In this document: positions 26,622 through 35,278 of the stretch, piece after piece
Numbering within the stretch: the first letter of the stretch is position 1
Layout: each line of letters starts with the position of its first letter
NCBI GenBank assembly: GCA_026400535.1
Contig: JAPLOU010000042.1
Location: 1-64,000 of the forward strand
Reading direction: 5' to 3'
DNA length: 64,000 nt
DNA from: Hyphomicrobiales bacterium
GTDB taxonomy: Bacteria; Pseudomonadota; Alphaproteobacteria; Rhizobiales; Beijerinckiaceae
Made by a program: the position numbers and the translations under genes
The notes under the pieces: model-generated
Database searches by the model: none
The model's input: only the letters and a program-made list of their open reading frames with translations
What the model was told of the DNA's origin: nothing

Positions 26622-27148
26622 TGCCCCTGCCGAACGATCCCACCCATAAGCCCGACTGGGTCGACCACGGTACGCACACGGTCATCGCGCCTGTGCGCGA
26701 TCTTGCCGAGCGCGCCATGACCGGCGGCGGCGCCAGGGACGTCGACGCCATGCTCGCCAAGGCGGAGCAGAACCTCGCCTCCCTGAAGAAGGATTTCCCC
26801 GAATGGATGGCGACAGAGTTCGCCAGCCTCGAGGAAGCCTGGGATAACTTCAAAGGCAAGGCTCCCAGCAGCAAGGCGCTTCTGTTCCGCAAGGTCCACG
26901 ACATGCGTGGTCAGGCAGCCACCTTGGGCTACCCGCTGGCCGGGCGCGCGGCAGACAGCCTGTGCAAGCTGATGGACACTCTGGCGGTCGTGCCCGACAG
27001 CGTGATCGAGGCGCATATCCAGACCATCCGCGTGATCATCCGCGAGAACGTCAATGTCGAGGACCATCCGGTCGGCGTGATGATGATCAAGGCGCTGGAC
27101 AAGCTGAGCTACGACCTGATCCAGCAGGCGCTCAAGGCGCGCGCCTAG
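26621..27148 (+). CDS. Hpt-domain phosphotransfer protein
   Basis: This 175-residue helical protein contains LLFRKVHDMRGQAATLGYPLAG, with H93 in the position of the Hpt phospho-histidine (H-x-x-R/K-G). It is coupled to the response regulator upstream. It would pass phosphate to or from that receiver. The assignment rests on the histidine motif, the helical composition and the context; no kinase domain is present. It faces the DUF2336 gene across nine bases. Confidence 0.72.
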   Translation: MPLPNDPTHKPDWVDHGTHTVIAPVRDLAERAMTGGGARDVDAMLAKAEQNLASLKKDFPEWMATEFASLEEAWDNFKGKAPSSKALLFRKVHDMRGQAATLGYPLAGRAADSLCKLMDTLAVVPDSVIEAHIQTIRVIIRENVNVEDHPVGVMMIKALDKLSYDLIQQALKARA

Positions 27149-27157
27149 ACCGCAGGA

Positions 27158-28393
27158 TCAGGCCGCAAGCCGCATCGCGTCCTGCGACGTGGTACCGTGA
27201 TCGCCGAGCAAGGTCAGTTCCGGGTCGATTTCCAGCAGCGACGACAGGGCCGCATCATCGGCCATGGACTGGGCGAGTTCAAAGGCCTCCTCCCGCGCCG
27301 CATCGGCTTCGAAGCGCCTGAGCAAGGCCAGCAGGGCCGCATCCTGGGCTGAATCCGATGTTTCGCAGGCAATAAGGACACGTTCGACAATCCGGCGTGA
27401 GCGCCGCGCCTCGGACGCGCCGGTGAGCACAGCGCCCGTTTCCCGAACGGCCTCGATGGCAGCAACGAAGGCGGGGATCAGGGTCGTCGGGATCCCGCCC
27501 TTGCGGCACAGCGCCGCCACGCCTGCGCCGCGACGGTCATGGATGATGTTGCTGGCGCGCGCCATCGGCATGCCGGCGAGCTGCGCCAGCGCCGCCTCGG
27601 CCAATGCCGTTTCGCCGGTCAGCAGCGAGCGCAGGATCAGGCCCGGCGTCAGCCGGTTTCGGGCACGCAGGTCCAGGACGAGCGCCTCGAGGTCGTCCGT
27701 CCTGGGATGGACACCGCCTGCGAGCCGCACGGCCACCTTTTCGGTCGACTCCCGGGTCACGCGCTCGGCGCGGTCCTTGTTCATGAGGCCGCAATCACCG
27801 AGCCAACGCGTCAGCGACGCTGCGACCTCGACCGCCAGCCGGTGCCGGATCGTGCAGGGCGTATCCTGACGGGCCAGCAAGGCTTCACGCACCTGCGGCT
27901 CGTTGCCAAAGCGCTCTGCGGCCCGTTGCAGCGTGCAGGGCGCTATGCGCGCCGCGTCATTGCCGAGCAGCGCCGCCACGGCTGCGGCTTCGCCCACTTC
28001 TACCAGCGCTGCGGCGAGCGGAACAGCGATGTCGTTGCGACGCGCAATGGCGCATTGAACCTGATCGTCGCCGATTGCGGCGGCGTCGATCAGGTCGGCC
28101 TCGCACAGTATCGGCGACGTCGCCAGCACATGGGCGGCGATGTCAGGTTGATCCTGCATCAGGCCAAGCACCACCGCGCGCGGCGCCTTCTCCCCGGCAA
28201 GTGCTTCGGCAAGAGCGGAGCGGACGAGCGCGGACGGGTCATCCAGCAAGGACAGCATGGCCGTCTCGGCGTCGCGCTTGTCCTCAGGCGACATCGGGGT
28301 GTGCAGATAGGCGTCAACCAGCAGGCGCACCGCGACCGCACGATCAGCGGCGGAGGCGGTCCGGGCCCAGAGCAGGAAGCGGCGGATGATCAT
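27158..28393 (-). CDS. DUF2336 domain-containing protein
   Basis: This 411-residue alpha-helical, Ala-rich protein matches the alphaproteobacterial DUF2336 family: the segment SPEDKRDAETAMLSLLDDPSALVRSALAEAL is a HEAT-like repeat, and IIHDRRGAGVAALCRKGGIP occurs in the C-terminal half. Function is unknown; members often lie beside signalling or cell-envelope genes. The ATG overlaps the stop of the transglycosylase gene by four bases, so the two are co-expressed. Confidence 0.83.
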   Translation of the reverse strand: MIIRRFLLWARTASAADRAVAVRLLVDAYLHTPMSPEDKRDAETAMLSLLDDPSALVRSALAEALAGEKAPRAVVLGLMQDQPDIAAHVLATSPILCEADLIDAAAIGDDQVQCAIARRNDIAVPLAAALVEVGEAAAVAALLGNDAARIAPCTLQRAAERFGNEPQVREALLARQDTPCTIRHRLAVEVAASLTRWLGDCGLMNKDRAERVTRESTEKVAVRLAGGVHPRTDDLEALVLDLRARNRLTPGLILRSLLTGETALAEAALAQLAGMPMARASNIIHDRRGAGVAALCRKGGIPTTLIPAFVAAIEAVRETGAVLTGASEARRSRRIVERVLIACETSDSAQDAALLALLRRFEADAAREEAFELAQSMADDAALSSLLEIDPELTLLGDHGTTSQDAMRLAA

Positions 28394-29442
28394 GGGGTCA
28401 GCCCCTGGCGCAGGAACGCATTGAGATTGAGGGGACGATGGCTGCGCACCGCAGGCTGCGCCGGCGCGATCCCCTCGGGGCGCTGCGGCGGCAGCGGCGC
28501 GGTGACCAGCCCGCCGGGCACCTCAGAGGCTTTGGCCTCGGGCGCCTGCGACACTCCGTCGGTATTGGGAAAGAAGCGCTGGGCCGGCTCCAGCGATGCC
28601 AGTTGCAGGCGCTGCCCTCGCTGGCCAGTCCAGAGGCGGGCGACGGCATCCGACACCGGCTTGCGCGAGCCGCCGGTCGAAAACAGGCCCATCACCCCGG
28701 ACCGCTCGGCGGACGACGCAGCAGGCGGCTCACGGGCGGCGATGGCGATGTTCCCATGCTGTGAGGCCAGCAGGCTGTAGACATCGGCGGCGCTCCTGGC
28801 CTTGCCCGATTTCTCGAAGAAAATGCTGCGGTTGGCTGCTGCGGCGTCAGGAAAAACGCGCGCAGCAGCGCGTTGCGGCGAATTCTGGACTGTCGTGATC
28901 AGATCCTGTGCGCCCCGCGCGCCCAGCACATGGGCGATGTACAATTCGCCGTCTGTCGGATCGCGGCCGAGTGCGGAGGACAGTTGTTCCCGGTTACGTT
29001 GTGTGAAGGCGCCGGCCATGGTCGCGGCAACCTGCGGATCGCGCCGCAACGCCATGATCCTCTCGCGCGCCTGCGGATCGACCACGCTCAGCCGACCGTC
29101 TGCAGTCACGGTGATCGCCCTTGCGGCATCCTCGAGCCCGTGGCGCGGCCCTTCGCTGCGCACCATGCCGAGCCAGGTCTGCTCGATGAACTGGAACAAG
29201 CCCGTCGCGCTTGACGTGCTTGCTTTGGCATCGGGGTCGAGCGCGGATTCGCGCTGCGCGGTCTTCACCAGATAGTCAAAGCTCGTGCCCGTGCGGTCCG
29301 CGCCATGGCGAATCCCTTGCTGCACCGGATTTGTTGGTGCCGCTTCGCTGGGGCCGCTGGTTCTGAACAGGAACATCGAGGAGCCGGTCTGGGAGTAAAA
29401 CACGGGTTTCTGGCTGGTTCGCCGCTTCTTGGCTGTCTTCAC
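28390..29442 (-). CDS. Lytic transglycosylase-like protein (SLT fold)
   Basis: This 350-residue protein has TSFDYLVKTAQRESALDPDAKASTSSATGLFQF, with the likely catalytic Glu at 65, as in goose-type and SLT lytic transglycosylases, and GELYIAHVLGARGAQDLI later in the domain. It would cleave peptidoglycan. The start is read as GTG at 29442; ATG at 29376 is an alternative. No clear signal peptide follows either start, so export is uncertain. The C-terminal 120 residues are Pro/Ala-rich and not conserved-looking. It is coupled to the DUF2336 gene. Confidence 0.75.
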   Translation of the reverse strand: MKTAKKRRTSQKPVFYSQTGSSMFLFRTSGPSEAAPTNPVQQGIRHGADRTGTSFDYLVKTAQRESALDPDAKASTSSATGLFQFIEQTWLGMVRSEGPRHGLEDAARAITVTADGRLSVVDPQARERIMALRRDPQVAATMAGAFTQRNREQLSSALGRDPTDGELYIAHVLGARGAQDLITTVQNSPQRAAARVFPDAAAANRSIFFEKSGKARSAADVYSLLASQHGNIAIAAREPPAASSAERSGVMGLFSTGGSRKPVSDAVARLWTGQRGQRLQLASLEPAQRFFPNTDGVSQAPEAKASEVPGGLVTAPLPPQRPEGIAPAQPAVRSHRPLNLNAFLRQGLTP

Positions 29443-29516
29443 GATGCAGCATTTATGGTAAGCGAAGTATTAAGCCGCGCCATGAGGCGCTGCGCCGAAC
29501 CGGGACTCGCACGAGC

Positions 29517-30011
29517 ATGACCATGAACGAGGATGATGGACGCCACTGGCGCGGAGGGCTTTACTTCGAGGATTTCGAGGTTGGAGCGATGATCCGCCAC
29601 CGTCTGACCCGCACCGTCACGCAGATGGACAACATGTTGTTCTCGAACATGACCCTGAACCCGCAGCCGTTGCATATCGACGCGCATTTCTGCGCAACCG
29701 AAACCGAGTGGGGCAAGCCGCTGATGAACTCGCTGTTCACCCTCGGCCTGATGATCGGCATCTCGGTCAACGACACGACTGTCGGAACGACCATCGCCAA
29801 TCTCGGCATGTCGGATGTGCGTTTCCCTGCGCCTCTGTTCGAGGGCGACACGGTGAACTGCACCACCGAGATTGCCGCCAAGCGTGCGTCGACGTCGCGT
29901 CCCGACGCTGGCATCATCGACTTCATCCATCGAACCTATCGGCAGGACGGCGTCCTGGTGGCCGAATGCCGCCGTCAGGCATTCATGCGCAAGCGTCCGG
30001 CGAAGGGTTGA
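29517..30011 (+). CDS. MaoC-family dehydratase
   Basis: This 164-residue hotdog-fold protein has YFEDFEVGAMIRHRLTRTVTQMDN and LNPQPLHIDAHF, which match MaoC-type hydratases; DNMLFSNMTLNPQPLH contains the active-site Asn/Asp and His region. It is short, so it is a single-hotdog member rather than a double-hotdog mesaconyl-CoA hydratase. It precedes a CitE-like gene by five bases, a pairing common in alphaproteobacteria and thought to handle CoA esters. It is divergent from the transglycosylase gene. Confidence 0.82.
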   Translation: MTMNEDDGRHWRGGLYFEDFEVGAMIRHRLTRTVTQMDNMLFSNMTLNPQPLHIDAHFCATETEWGKPLMNSLFTLGLMIGISVNDTTVGTTIANLGMSDVRFPAPLFEGDTVNCTTEIAAKRASTSRPDAGIIDFIHRTYRQDGVLVAECRRQAFMRKRPAKG

Positions 30012-30016
30012 CGGCA

Positions 30017-30925
30017 ATGCGCTCGCTGCTGTTCGTGCCTGCCGACAACGAGAAGAAGCTGGAAAAGGCTCTGGCCTCCGGCGCTGACGCCCTGATCATC
30101 GATCTGGAAGACTCCGTGGCACTGTCCGCCAAGCCGGCCGCGCGCGCGGTCGCCAGCCGCTTCATCCGCGCTCAGGCCGGCCGGCCCGGTCCGCGGCTAA
30201 TTGTGCGGGTCAACGGTCTCGGCACGGGCGAAACCGACGCAGACCTCGATGCCATCATCCCGGCCATGCCTCATGCCGTCATGCTGCCGAAGGCGGAAGG
30301 CGGCATGAGCGTGCAGCATCTCGGGGCCAAGATGGCTGTGCGCGAGGCCGAGGGCGACGTGGCCGATGGGGCGATCAAGATCATCGCCATCGCCAGCGAG
30401 ACTGCCCGCGGCGTTTTCCAGCTCGGCACCTTTGCCGGCGCTTCGCACCGGTTGGCCGCGCTGGCCTGGGGCGGTGAGGACCTCTCCGCTGATCTGGGCG
30501 CCGAGCGCAACCGGCTGGATGACGGCAGCTACGCCGATCCTTACCGCCTTGTCCGCGCCATGACCCTGCTGGGCGCAGCGGCAGCCGGACTTGACCCCTA
30601 TGATTCGGTCTACACGAACTTCCGCGACGAGGCCGGGCTGCGGGCGGAGTGCGAGGCCGGCCGGCGTGACGGCTTCGTCGCAAAGATGGCGATCCATCCC
30701 GCGCAGGTGCCTGTGATCAACGAGGCGTTCACGCCATCGGCGGCCACCATAGCGCGCGCACGAGCCATCCTGGCGGCGTTTGCGGACAATCCGGGGCTTG
30801 GCGTCGTCGGCATCGATGGCGAGATGATCGACTTGCCCCACGTCAAGCGTGCCGAGCGACTGCTCGCACGACTGGACCTCGTCCGGTCAGCGCACCTGAA
30901 TGATCGCACAGTTCCGCCGGCCTGA
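30017..30925 (+). CDS. HpcH/HpaI (CitE-like) CoA ester lyase
   Basis: This 302-residue TIM-barrel protein has MRSLLFVPADNEKKLEKAL, LIIDLEDSVALSAKP, RVNGLGTG, VMLPKAEG, WGGEDLSADLGA and KMAIHPAQV, which are marks of the CitE-like family. Members cleave malyl-CoA or methylmalyl-CoA or hydrolyse malyl-CoA. The ATG at 30017 begins the conserved region; the frame runs back to 29708 inside the MaoC gene. With MaoC it may act in C4/C5 dicarboxyl-CoA metabolism. Confidence 0.87.
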   Translation: MRSLLFVPADNEKKLEKALASGADALIIDLEDSVALSAKPAARAVASRFIRAQAGRPGPRLIVRVNGLGTGETDADLDAIIPAMPHAVMLPKAEGGMSVQHLGAKMAVREAEGDVADGAIKIIAIASETARGVFQLGTFAGASHRLAALAWGGEDLSADLGAERNRLDDGSYADPYRLVRAMTLLGAAAAGLDPYDSVYTNFRDEAGLRAECEAGRRDGFVAKMAIHPAQVPVINEAFTPSAATIARARAILAAFADNPGLGVVGIDGEMIDLPHVKRAERLLARLDLVRSAHLNDRTVPPA

Positions 30926-31075
30926 TTCGAGGCATTCCTGTGCCCGGCGGCTCTTGTCGAGTTCCCAGACCAGCCAAAGAGCCGCCGCGCCGAGCAGAAC
31001 AATCATCGTGAGGCGCACGACCACCGCGAGCCATGTGCGCCTGCGTTCCTCTCGCTGCAGCGACGGCAACGACAT
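30887..31075 (-). CDS. 62-residue single-pass membrane protein
   Basis: The protein starts MSLPSLQREERRRTWLAVVV, has one helix (VVRLTMIVLLGAAALWLVWEL) and ends CLESGRRNCAIIQVR. The Arg-rich start and Cys-containing tail look like a conserved small protein. It overlaps the end of the CitE-like gene on the other strand by 39 bases and follows the flavin reductase gene on the same strand by only three bases. Function unknown. Confidence 0.6.
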   Translation of the reverse strand: MSLPSLQREERRRTWLAVVVRLTMIVLLGAAALWLVWELDKSRRAQECLESGRRNCAIIQVR

Positions 31076-31078
31076 CCC

Positions 31079-31690
31079 CTAACCTCCGGGCGGCCTCTCG
31101 ATCGAAAAGATGCTATCGACCACGCTGTAGTCGGCATAGCCGCAGCGCGCGATCGTGCGGGCAGCGACGATGTCGAACTTGCCGTCGAACACAAACCGCT
31201 CATCGACATAGACGCTGACGACCTGCCCCAGCACCATGAAACGGTCGATCCTGCGCCCATCGAGGTCATTCAGTTCGGTGATCGAGAGCAGCTTGCATTC
31301 CAGCGCGGCTGGCGTGCCCTTGACGCGCGGCGGCTTCACGATGACGGAGGGTGCGGTCTCAAGCCCCGCGAACGGGTACTCGCTTTGCCCGCGCGGCAGC
31401 GGCGCGGAGGTCAGGCTCATCTGCTGAGCCATGTCGAAGGTCGCCAGCGAGCAGGTGAACTCGCCTGTCTCCGCGACAAAACTGACGGCATCCTTCTTTC
31501 CTTCGGACGCGAACATCACGATCGGCGTCGGCGGCGAGGAAATCAGGTTAAAGAAGGAATAAGGCGAGAGATTGAGTTCTCCCCTTGCGCTGAGCGCGCT
31601 GATCCATCCGATCGGGCGCGGCGCGACGATGGCTTTGAGGGGATCATGCGGCAGGAGCGCGCGATCACGGTTCGCGGGGCTGTAATGCAT
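31079..31690 (-). CDS. Flavin reductase-family FMN-binding protein
   Basis: This 203-residue protein has IVAPRPIGWISALSARGELNLSPYSFFNLIS, the FMN-binding motif of the flavin reductase-like (DIM6/NTAB) family, and FTCSLATFDMAQQM. Such proteins reduce or bind FMN and some act with monooxygenases. A nitroreductase gene lies 10 bp upstream on the same strand, and both use FMN. The actual electron acceptor is unknown. Confidence 0.87.
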   Translation of the reverse strand: MHYSPANRDRALLPHDPLKAIVAPRPIGWISALSARGELNLSPYSFFNLISSPPTPIVMFASEGKKDAVSFVAETGEFTCSLATFDMAQQMSLTSAPLPRGQSEYPFAGLETAPSVIVKPPRVKGTPAALECKLLSITELNDLDGRRIDRFMVLGQVVSVYVDERFVFDGKFDIVAARTIARCGYADYSVVDSIFSIERPPGG

Positions 31691-31700
31691 CGGCCAATCC

Positions 31701-32267
31701 TCAGAATCGCGTCACGACATCGCCCAGCGCAGGCCGGTCGCGGTCCTGGACCGGAGCATCGCTCTTGCCGACATGGATGAAACCGGCCATCCGCTCCTGC
31801 GCGTTCAGACCGAACCCGTCGAGCACGCGGCGGTCGTAGGCGTACCACTCGGTCAGCCAGTTGGTGCCATATCCGAGGGCGTTGGCGGACAGCATCAGGT
31901 TCATGCACACGGCGCCGGCGGACAGCAACTGTTCCCATTCCGGTATCTTGCCGTGCGGCTGCGCCCGCGACACCACGCCGATGACGAGCGGCGCCCGCGC
32001 CAGGCGGTTCCGCTCGAAGGCCAGCGCTTCGGCATCGACGACAGGCTGGTCCGCCGCATAGGCCGTGGCGATGATCTCCCCCGCCCTCAGGCGCGCTTGC
32101 CCCGCAAACACAATGAAGCGCCATGGCACCAGCTTGCCATGGTCCGGCGTCCGGCACGCAATGGTCAGAATGCGGGCGATGTCCGCTTCCGGCACGGAAT
32201 CAGGCCGCATCAGCATCGGCTTGACCGAGCGACGGGTGGAGAGAAGGTCAAGGGTGGATGCTGGCAT
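31701..32267 (-). CDS. Nitroreductase-family protein (YdjA-like)
   Basis: This 188-residue FMN enzyme has LLSTRRSVKPM, ACRTPDHGKLVPWRFIVFAG, QLLSAGAVCMNLMLSANALGYGTNWLT and the C-terminal GFIHVGKSDAPVQDRDRP, all typical of the small nitroreductase family. It reduces nitro or quinone compounds with NAD(P)H. The ATG at 32267 (MPASTLDLLSTRRS) is chosen; the open frame extends to 32360 but adds non-conserved residues. It probably shares a transcript with the flavin reductase gene. Confidence 0.87.
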   Translation of the reverse strand: MPASTLDLLSTRRSVKPMLMRPDSVPEADIARILTIACRTPDHGKLVPWRFIVFAGQARLRAGEIIATAYAADQPVVDAEALAFERNRLARAPLVIGVVSRAQPHGKIPEWEQLLSAGAVCMNLMLSANALGYGTNWLTEWYAYDRRVLDGFGLNAQERMAGFIHVGKSDAPVQDRDRPALGDVVTRF

Positions 32268-32411
32268 GGGTCCACTTTCGGGCTCGAAATGTGTCGGTAG
32301 CCCATGGCCGCGCGTGCGGCAACCTTGGGGGTTCACAGTTTCGCTCGATTTCGGTGACACAAGCCGTCAAGTGGCTGGCACGACAGCGCCATGCCCGGTA
32401 GACTTGACCCG

Positions 32412-33263
32412 ATGCCTCGATTGCCTGTCCTTGCGCTGCTTCTGTCCCTCGCCATGCTGTGCGGCCTTGCGCCTGCCGGGGCGCAGGGCCAGCGTGGCGC
32501 CCCTGCCGTGCCAGGCGTATCGGTCAGCGCCTTCTTTGCGACCGAAAACAGACCGATCACCTCCGGCTTAGTCTGGCGCGTGCTGCGCGAGGACCTCAAT
32601 GGCGGACCCGCCACCATTGTGGCACGCTCGGGAATAGCTGCCCCCGTCTTCGCGCTGGAGCCAGGCGCCTATCTGATCAACGCCAGCTACGGCTTTGCCA
32701 GCGGCTCGAAGCGCATCAACGTACCGCCGAGCGGCAATCTGGTCGACCGGGTGTCGTTGAGCGCCGGTGGCCTCAGGCTCGCCGGCATCATCGGCGACCG
32801 TCCGATTCCGGCGAACGCCATCAGCTTTTCGGTGTTCGTGCCCCTGGCAGGCAATTCCGAGGGTCGGCTCGTGGCGGACGATGTCAAGGCCGGCCAGATC
32901 CTGCGGCTGCCCGAAGGCACATACCATGTCGTTTCGATCCATGGCGACGCCAACGCCATCCGCCGCGCCGACGTGAAGGTCGAGAGCGGCAAGCTCGTTG
33001 AAGCGACCTTGCACCACCGCGCGGCCAAGGCGACGCTGAAGCTGGTCGCGATCCCCGGAGGCGAAGCCTTCGCCGGAACCGCGTTCACCGTGCTGACACC
33101 CGGCGGCGACGTGATCCGCGAGGCCATCGGCGCGTTTCCCGAGATCATTCTGTCCGAAGGCGAATACGTTCTGATCGCTCGTCAGGAGGGGCAGGTTCAC
33201 ACCCATGAATTCAAGATCGAGGCCGGCTTCGACCGGGACATCGAGGTCATCGTCGGCCGCTGA
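32412..33263 (+). CDS. Secreted protein of unknown function
   Basis: This 283-residue protein has a clear signal peptide (MPRLPVLALLLSLAMLCGLA, cleavage after AGA). The mature part is beta-rich with repeated patterns: ALEPGAYLINASYG, LPEGTYHVVSIHG and LSEGEYVLIARQEG, suggesting three similar modules of about 80 residues like carboxypeptidase-regulatory or transthyretin folds. The start is ATG at 32412; an in-frame ATG at 32391 adds seven residues before the signal. Function is unknown. It faces the GDYXXLXY gene with no gap. Confidence 0.72.
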   Translation: MPRLPVLALLLSLAMLCGLAPAGAQGQRGAPAVPGVSVSAFFATENRPITSGLVWRVLREDLNGGPATIVARSGIAAPVFALEPGAYLINASYGFASGSKRINVPPSGNLVDRVSLSAGGLRLAGIIGDRPIPANAISFSVFVPLAGNSEGRLVADDVKAGQILRLPEGTYHVVSIHGDANAIRRADVKVESGKLVEATLHHRAAKATLKLVAIPGGEAFAGTAFTVLTPGGDVIREAIGAFPEIILSEGEYVLIARQEGQVHTHEFKIEAGFDRDIEVIVGR

Positions 33264-33911
33264 TCAATATGGCGGCTCGTCGTAGACAGGCTTGCCGTCA
33301 ATCAGCAGGCGCTTGATCGCGGCCTTGCCGGACGCCGAGACCGCCGCGACAACCTCGACCAGCAAGCGCTCGGTGCGTTCAATGTTCCGGCCATGTCCTT
33401 GCGGCACGAAGAAGCTCTCCAGCCCGTAGATCACGCGGACCGAAAGCTCATCCGGGGCGCATGTGCGACTGGTGCCGCCAGGAACGGGTCGACAGAAGCG
33501 GCCGCCAGCCGCCTTGCCTTCGATCACGACCCGGCCGGGCCCGGCTTTCGGGAATGTTCGCGATACGGCCACAGCTTCCGCCCAACCCTCGGCATTGGCC
33601 TGCAGCACGACAAAGACAGGCTCTCCTCTCTTGAAGTCGCCCGGCTCGCCAAGCTTTGCCGCCTGCACCTGCGAGATATCGTAGGACAGCACGACATAGT
33701 CGCCGCGGAAAAGGTCGCGCGGATCAATGGGGGCTGTCGCCAGCCGGACTTCGGCGCCGCTGCGCAGGATGTCGGCACGCTCCTTGATCATCGCCAGAAG
33801 CAACCCCGAAAGGATCAGCGCCGCAAGACTGGCCCTGAGCCCCGGCGGAACCCGATTGATCAGCCCGTCGAGCGAAGGCAGCGGACGATTCTGCGGCAAG
33901 GACAGCTTCAT
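33264..33911 (-). CDS. GDYXXLXY-domain membrane-anchored protein
   Basis: This 215-residue protein has one membrane helix (LAALILSGLLLAMI) and the family motif RGDYVVLSY at 69-77, then a periplasmic domain ending LIDGKPVYDEPPY. GDYXXLXY proteins are nearly always encoded next to a DUF2157 membrane protein, as here: its ATG overlaps the DUF2157 stop by four bases. The function of the pair is unknown. A 646-codon frame on the same strand runs over both genes but only its last third is this protein. Confidence 0.88.
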   Translation of the reverse strand: MKLSLPQNRPLPSLDGLINRVPPGLRASLAALILSGLLLAMIKERADILRSGAEVRLATAPIDPRDLFRGDYVVLSYDISQVQAAKLGEPGDFKRGEPVFVVLQANAEGWAEAVAVSRTFPKAGPGRVVIEGKAAGGRFCRPVPGGTSRTCAPDELSVRVIYGLESFFVPQGHGRNIERTERLLVEVVAAVSASGKAAIKRLLIDGKPVYDEPPY

Positions 33912-35194
33912 GCGCCGCCTCCCGTCTCGGCCGGGACAAGTCGGGCCAATACCCGGTGCGCGTAGACGGCGAACCCGATCAGGGCGATACCACCCACAAA
34001 GAAGAAGACCGCCTGTCCCAGCAGCGAGCCGACGGTGACATAGAGCAATACGAGGACATTGAGCCCGAAGGCAGCCGTGCCGGCCAGACTGACCCGCCTC
34101 AGGCCACTGGTCGCGCCCGCCGCCACCATAAGGCACGCCGATATCAGCACAAGCGCGGCCACCAGGATACGTCCCACCGCGAGGAAACCGATTCCACTCC
34201 AGAACAGCAAAGGAATGGCGGCCGCCGTGGCAAGAGCTGCCACCAGCAGGAGACCGCTGCGTTTGTCCCTCGACAACCTGTAGAGGAGCCCGATGCCGAC
34301 CACAGCTGCCACTCCGGCAATCACGAGCGGCAGGTTTGGGGAGCCCGCGACCCCCCACGGGTCGAAGATGCGGGCCAACTGGGCAGCGAGCGCCATTACA
34401 TAGCCAGCAAGTCCCCAGGGCAGGAACGCGCTGAACAGAGGCGACCAGCCCCTGTCGAGAGCCAGCACGCCGATGGCCGTGCTCGCGATGGCCAAGGCCA
34501 GTGCGTAGGCCAATTGGCTGCCGAACGCCGAGCTGCCGAGTGGCCCGGCAGCGACAAGCACGAGCCAAAGACCGAGTGCCAGGACCGCCGCATGATGAAC
34601 GGCCCGTCCCTGACGCCCGACGGCCAGCAGAAAAGCGGGGAGCAGAAAGACGAGGTACAGGGGCGGCAGCTTTCCGCCGCTCGCTGCATGAGAGGTGAAC
34701 AACCAGGCTGCACCGCTGGCCAGCGCAATGATCAGAGCGCCATCCGAGCGCATCAGTGCCGCCACGGCCAATGCGCCTATCCCGACCATGAGAGCTCCAG
34801 CAGGCCAGTCCGCGGGCAGATGATACATCTGACCGACCAACGCGACGCCTGCGCCGAACAAAAGCGCAGCGCAGGTGGCGGCCGCATCGGTGGCACGCGC
34901 AAGCCCGCGCCGGTCGAGCGCCCATGCCGCGCTGATGGATGCAACCACGGCAGCTATGGTCCCGCCAAGCTTCGCCACGCGCGGGATGCCTTGCCAATTG
35001 GCCGCAACGAACGCGATCACGCCCGCGGAGAGCAACAGGCCTCCGAGCATCGCAAAAACCCAGGACAGCTTCAGGCCGCTGTCCGCATCCGACGCACGCC
35101 GGATGGCCGCAGCCTGATCGGGCAGCAGCAGGCCGGCCTGGGTCCAGTTGACCAGATCTGCCTCTAGGCGCTTGCGGTAACCTGACAGGAGCAT
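33908..35194 (-). CDS. DUF2157 multi-pass membrane protein
   Basis: This 428-residue protein has a soluble N-terminus of about 40 residues (YRKRLEADLVNWTQAGLLLPDQAAAI), the DUF2157 mark, and about 12 membrane helices. LVGQMYHLPADWPAG is another family feature. The C-terminus overlaps the GDYXXLXY gene. Function is unknown; the two proteins are thought to work together in the inner membrane. It lies upstream on the same strand. Confidence 0.87.
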   Translation of the reverse strand: MLLSGYRKRLEADLVNWTQAGLLLPDQAAAIRRASDADSGLKLSWVFAMLGGLLLSAGVIAFVAANWQGIPRVAKLGGTIAAVVASISAAWALDRRGLARATDAAATCAALLFGAGVALVGQMYHLPADWPAGALMVGIGALAVAALMRSDGALIIALASGAAWLFTSHAASGGKLPPLYLVFLLPAFLLAVGRQGRAVHHAAVLALGLWLVLVAAGPLGSSAFGSQLAYALALAIASTAIGVLALDRGWSPLFSAFLPWGLAGYVMALAAQLARIFDPWGVAGSPNLPLVIAGVAAVVGIGLLYRLSRDKRSGLLLVAALATAAAIPLLFWSGIGFLAVGRILVAALVLISACLMVAAGATSGLRRVSLAGTAAFGLNVLVLLYVTVGSLLGQAVFFFVGGIALIGFAVYAHRVLARLVPAETGGGA

Positions 35195-35278
35195 GGAACG
35201 ACACGGTCCCGAACGAGACTTTCCAAGGTTCAGTCTATGCCGAGCCGATGAAGTCTTCCCTAAAACCGGCGCTGCTCT

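Noticed and set aside
27539-28780. 413-codon plus-strand frame opposite the DUF2336 gene
   Set aside because: Shadow frame with biased composition; the minus strand has coupled genes with recognisable domains.
33264-35204. 646-codon minus-strand frame spanning DUF2157 and GDYXXLXY genes
   Set aside because: Only the last 215 codons are a real protein; the rest is the wrong frame of the DUF2157 gene, whose own frame has a clear family match.
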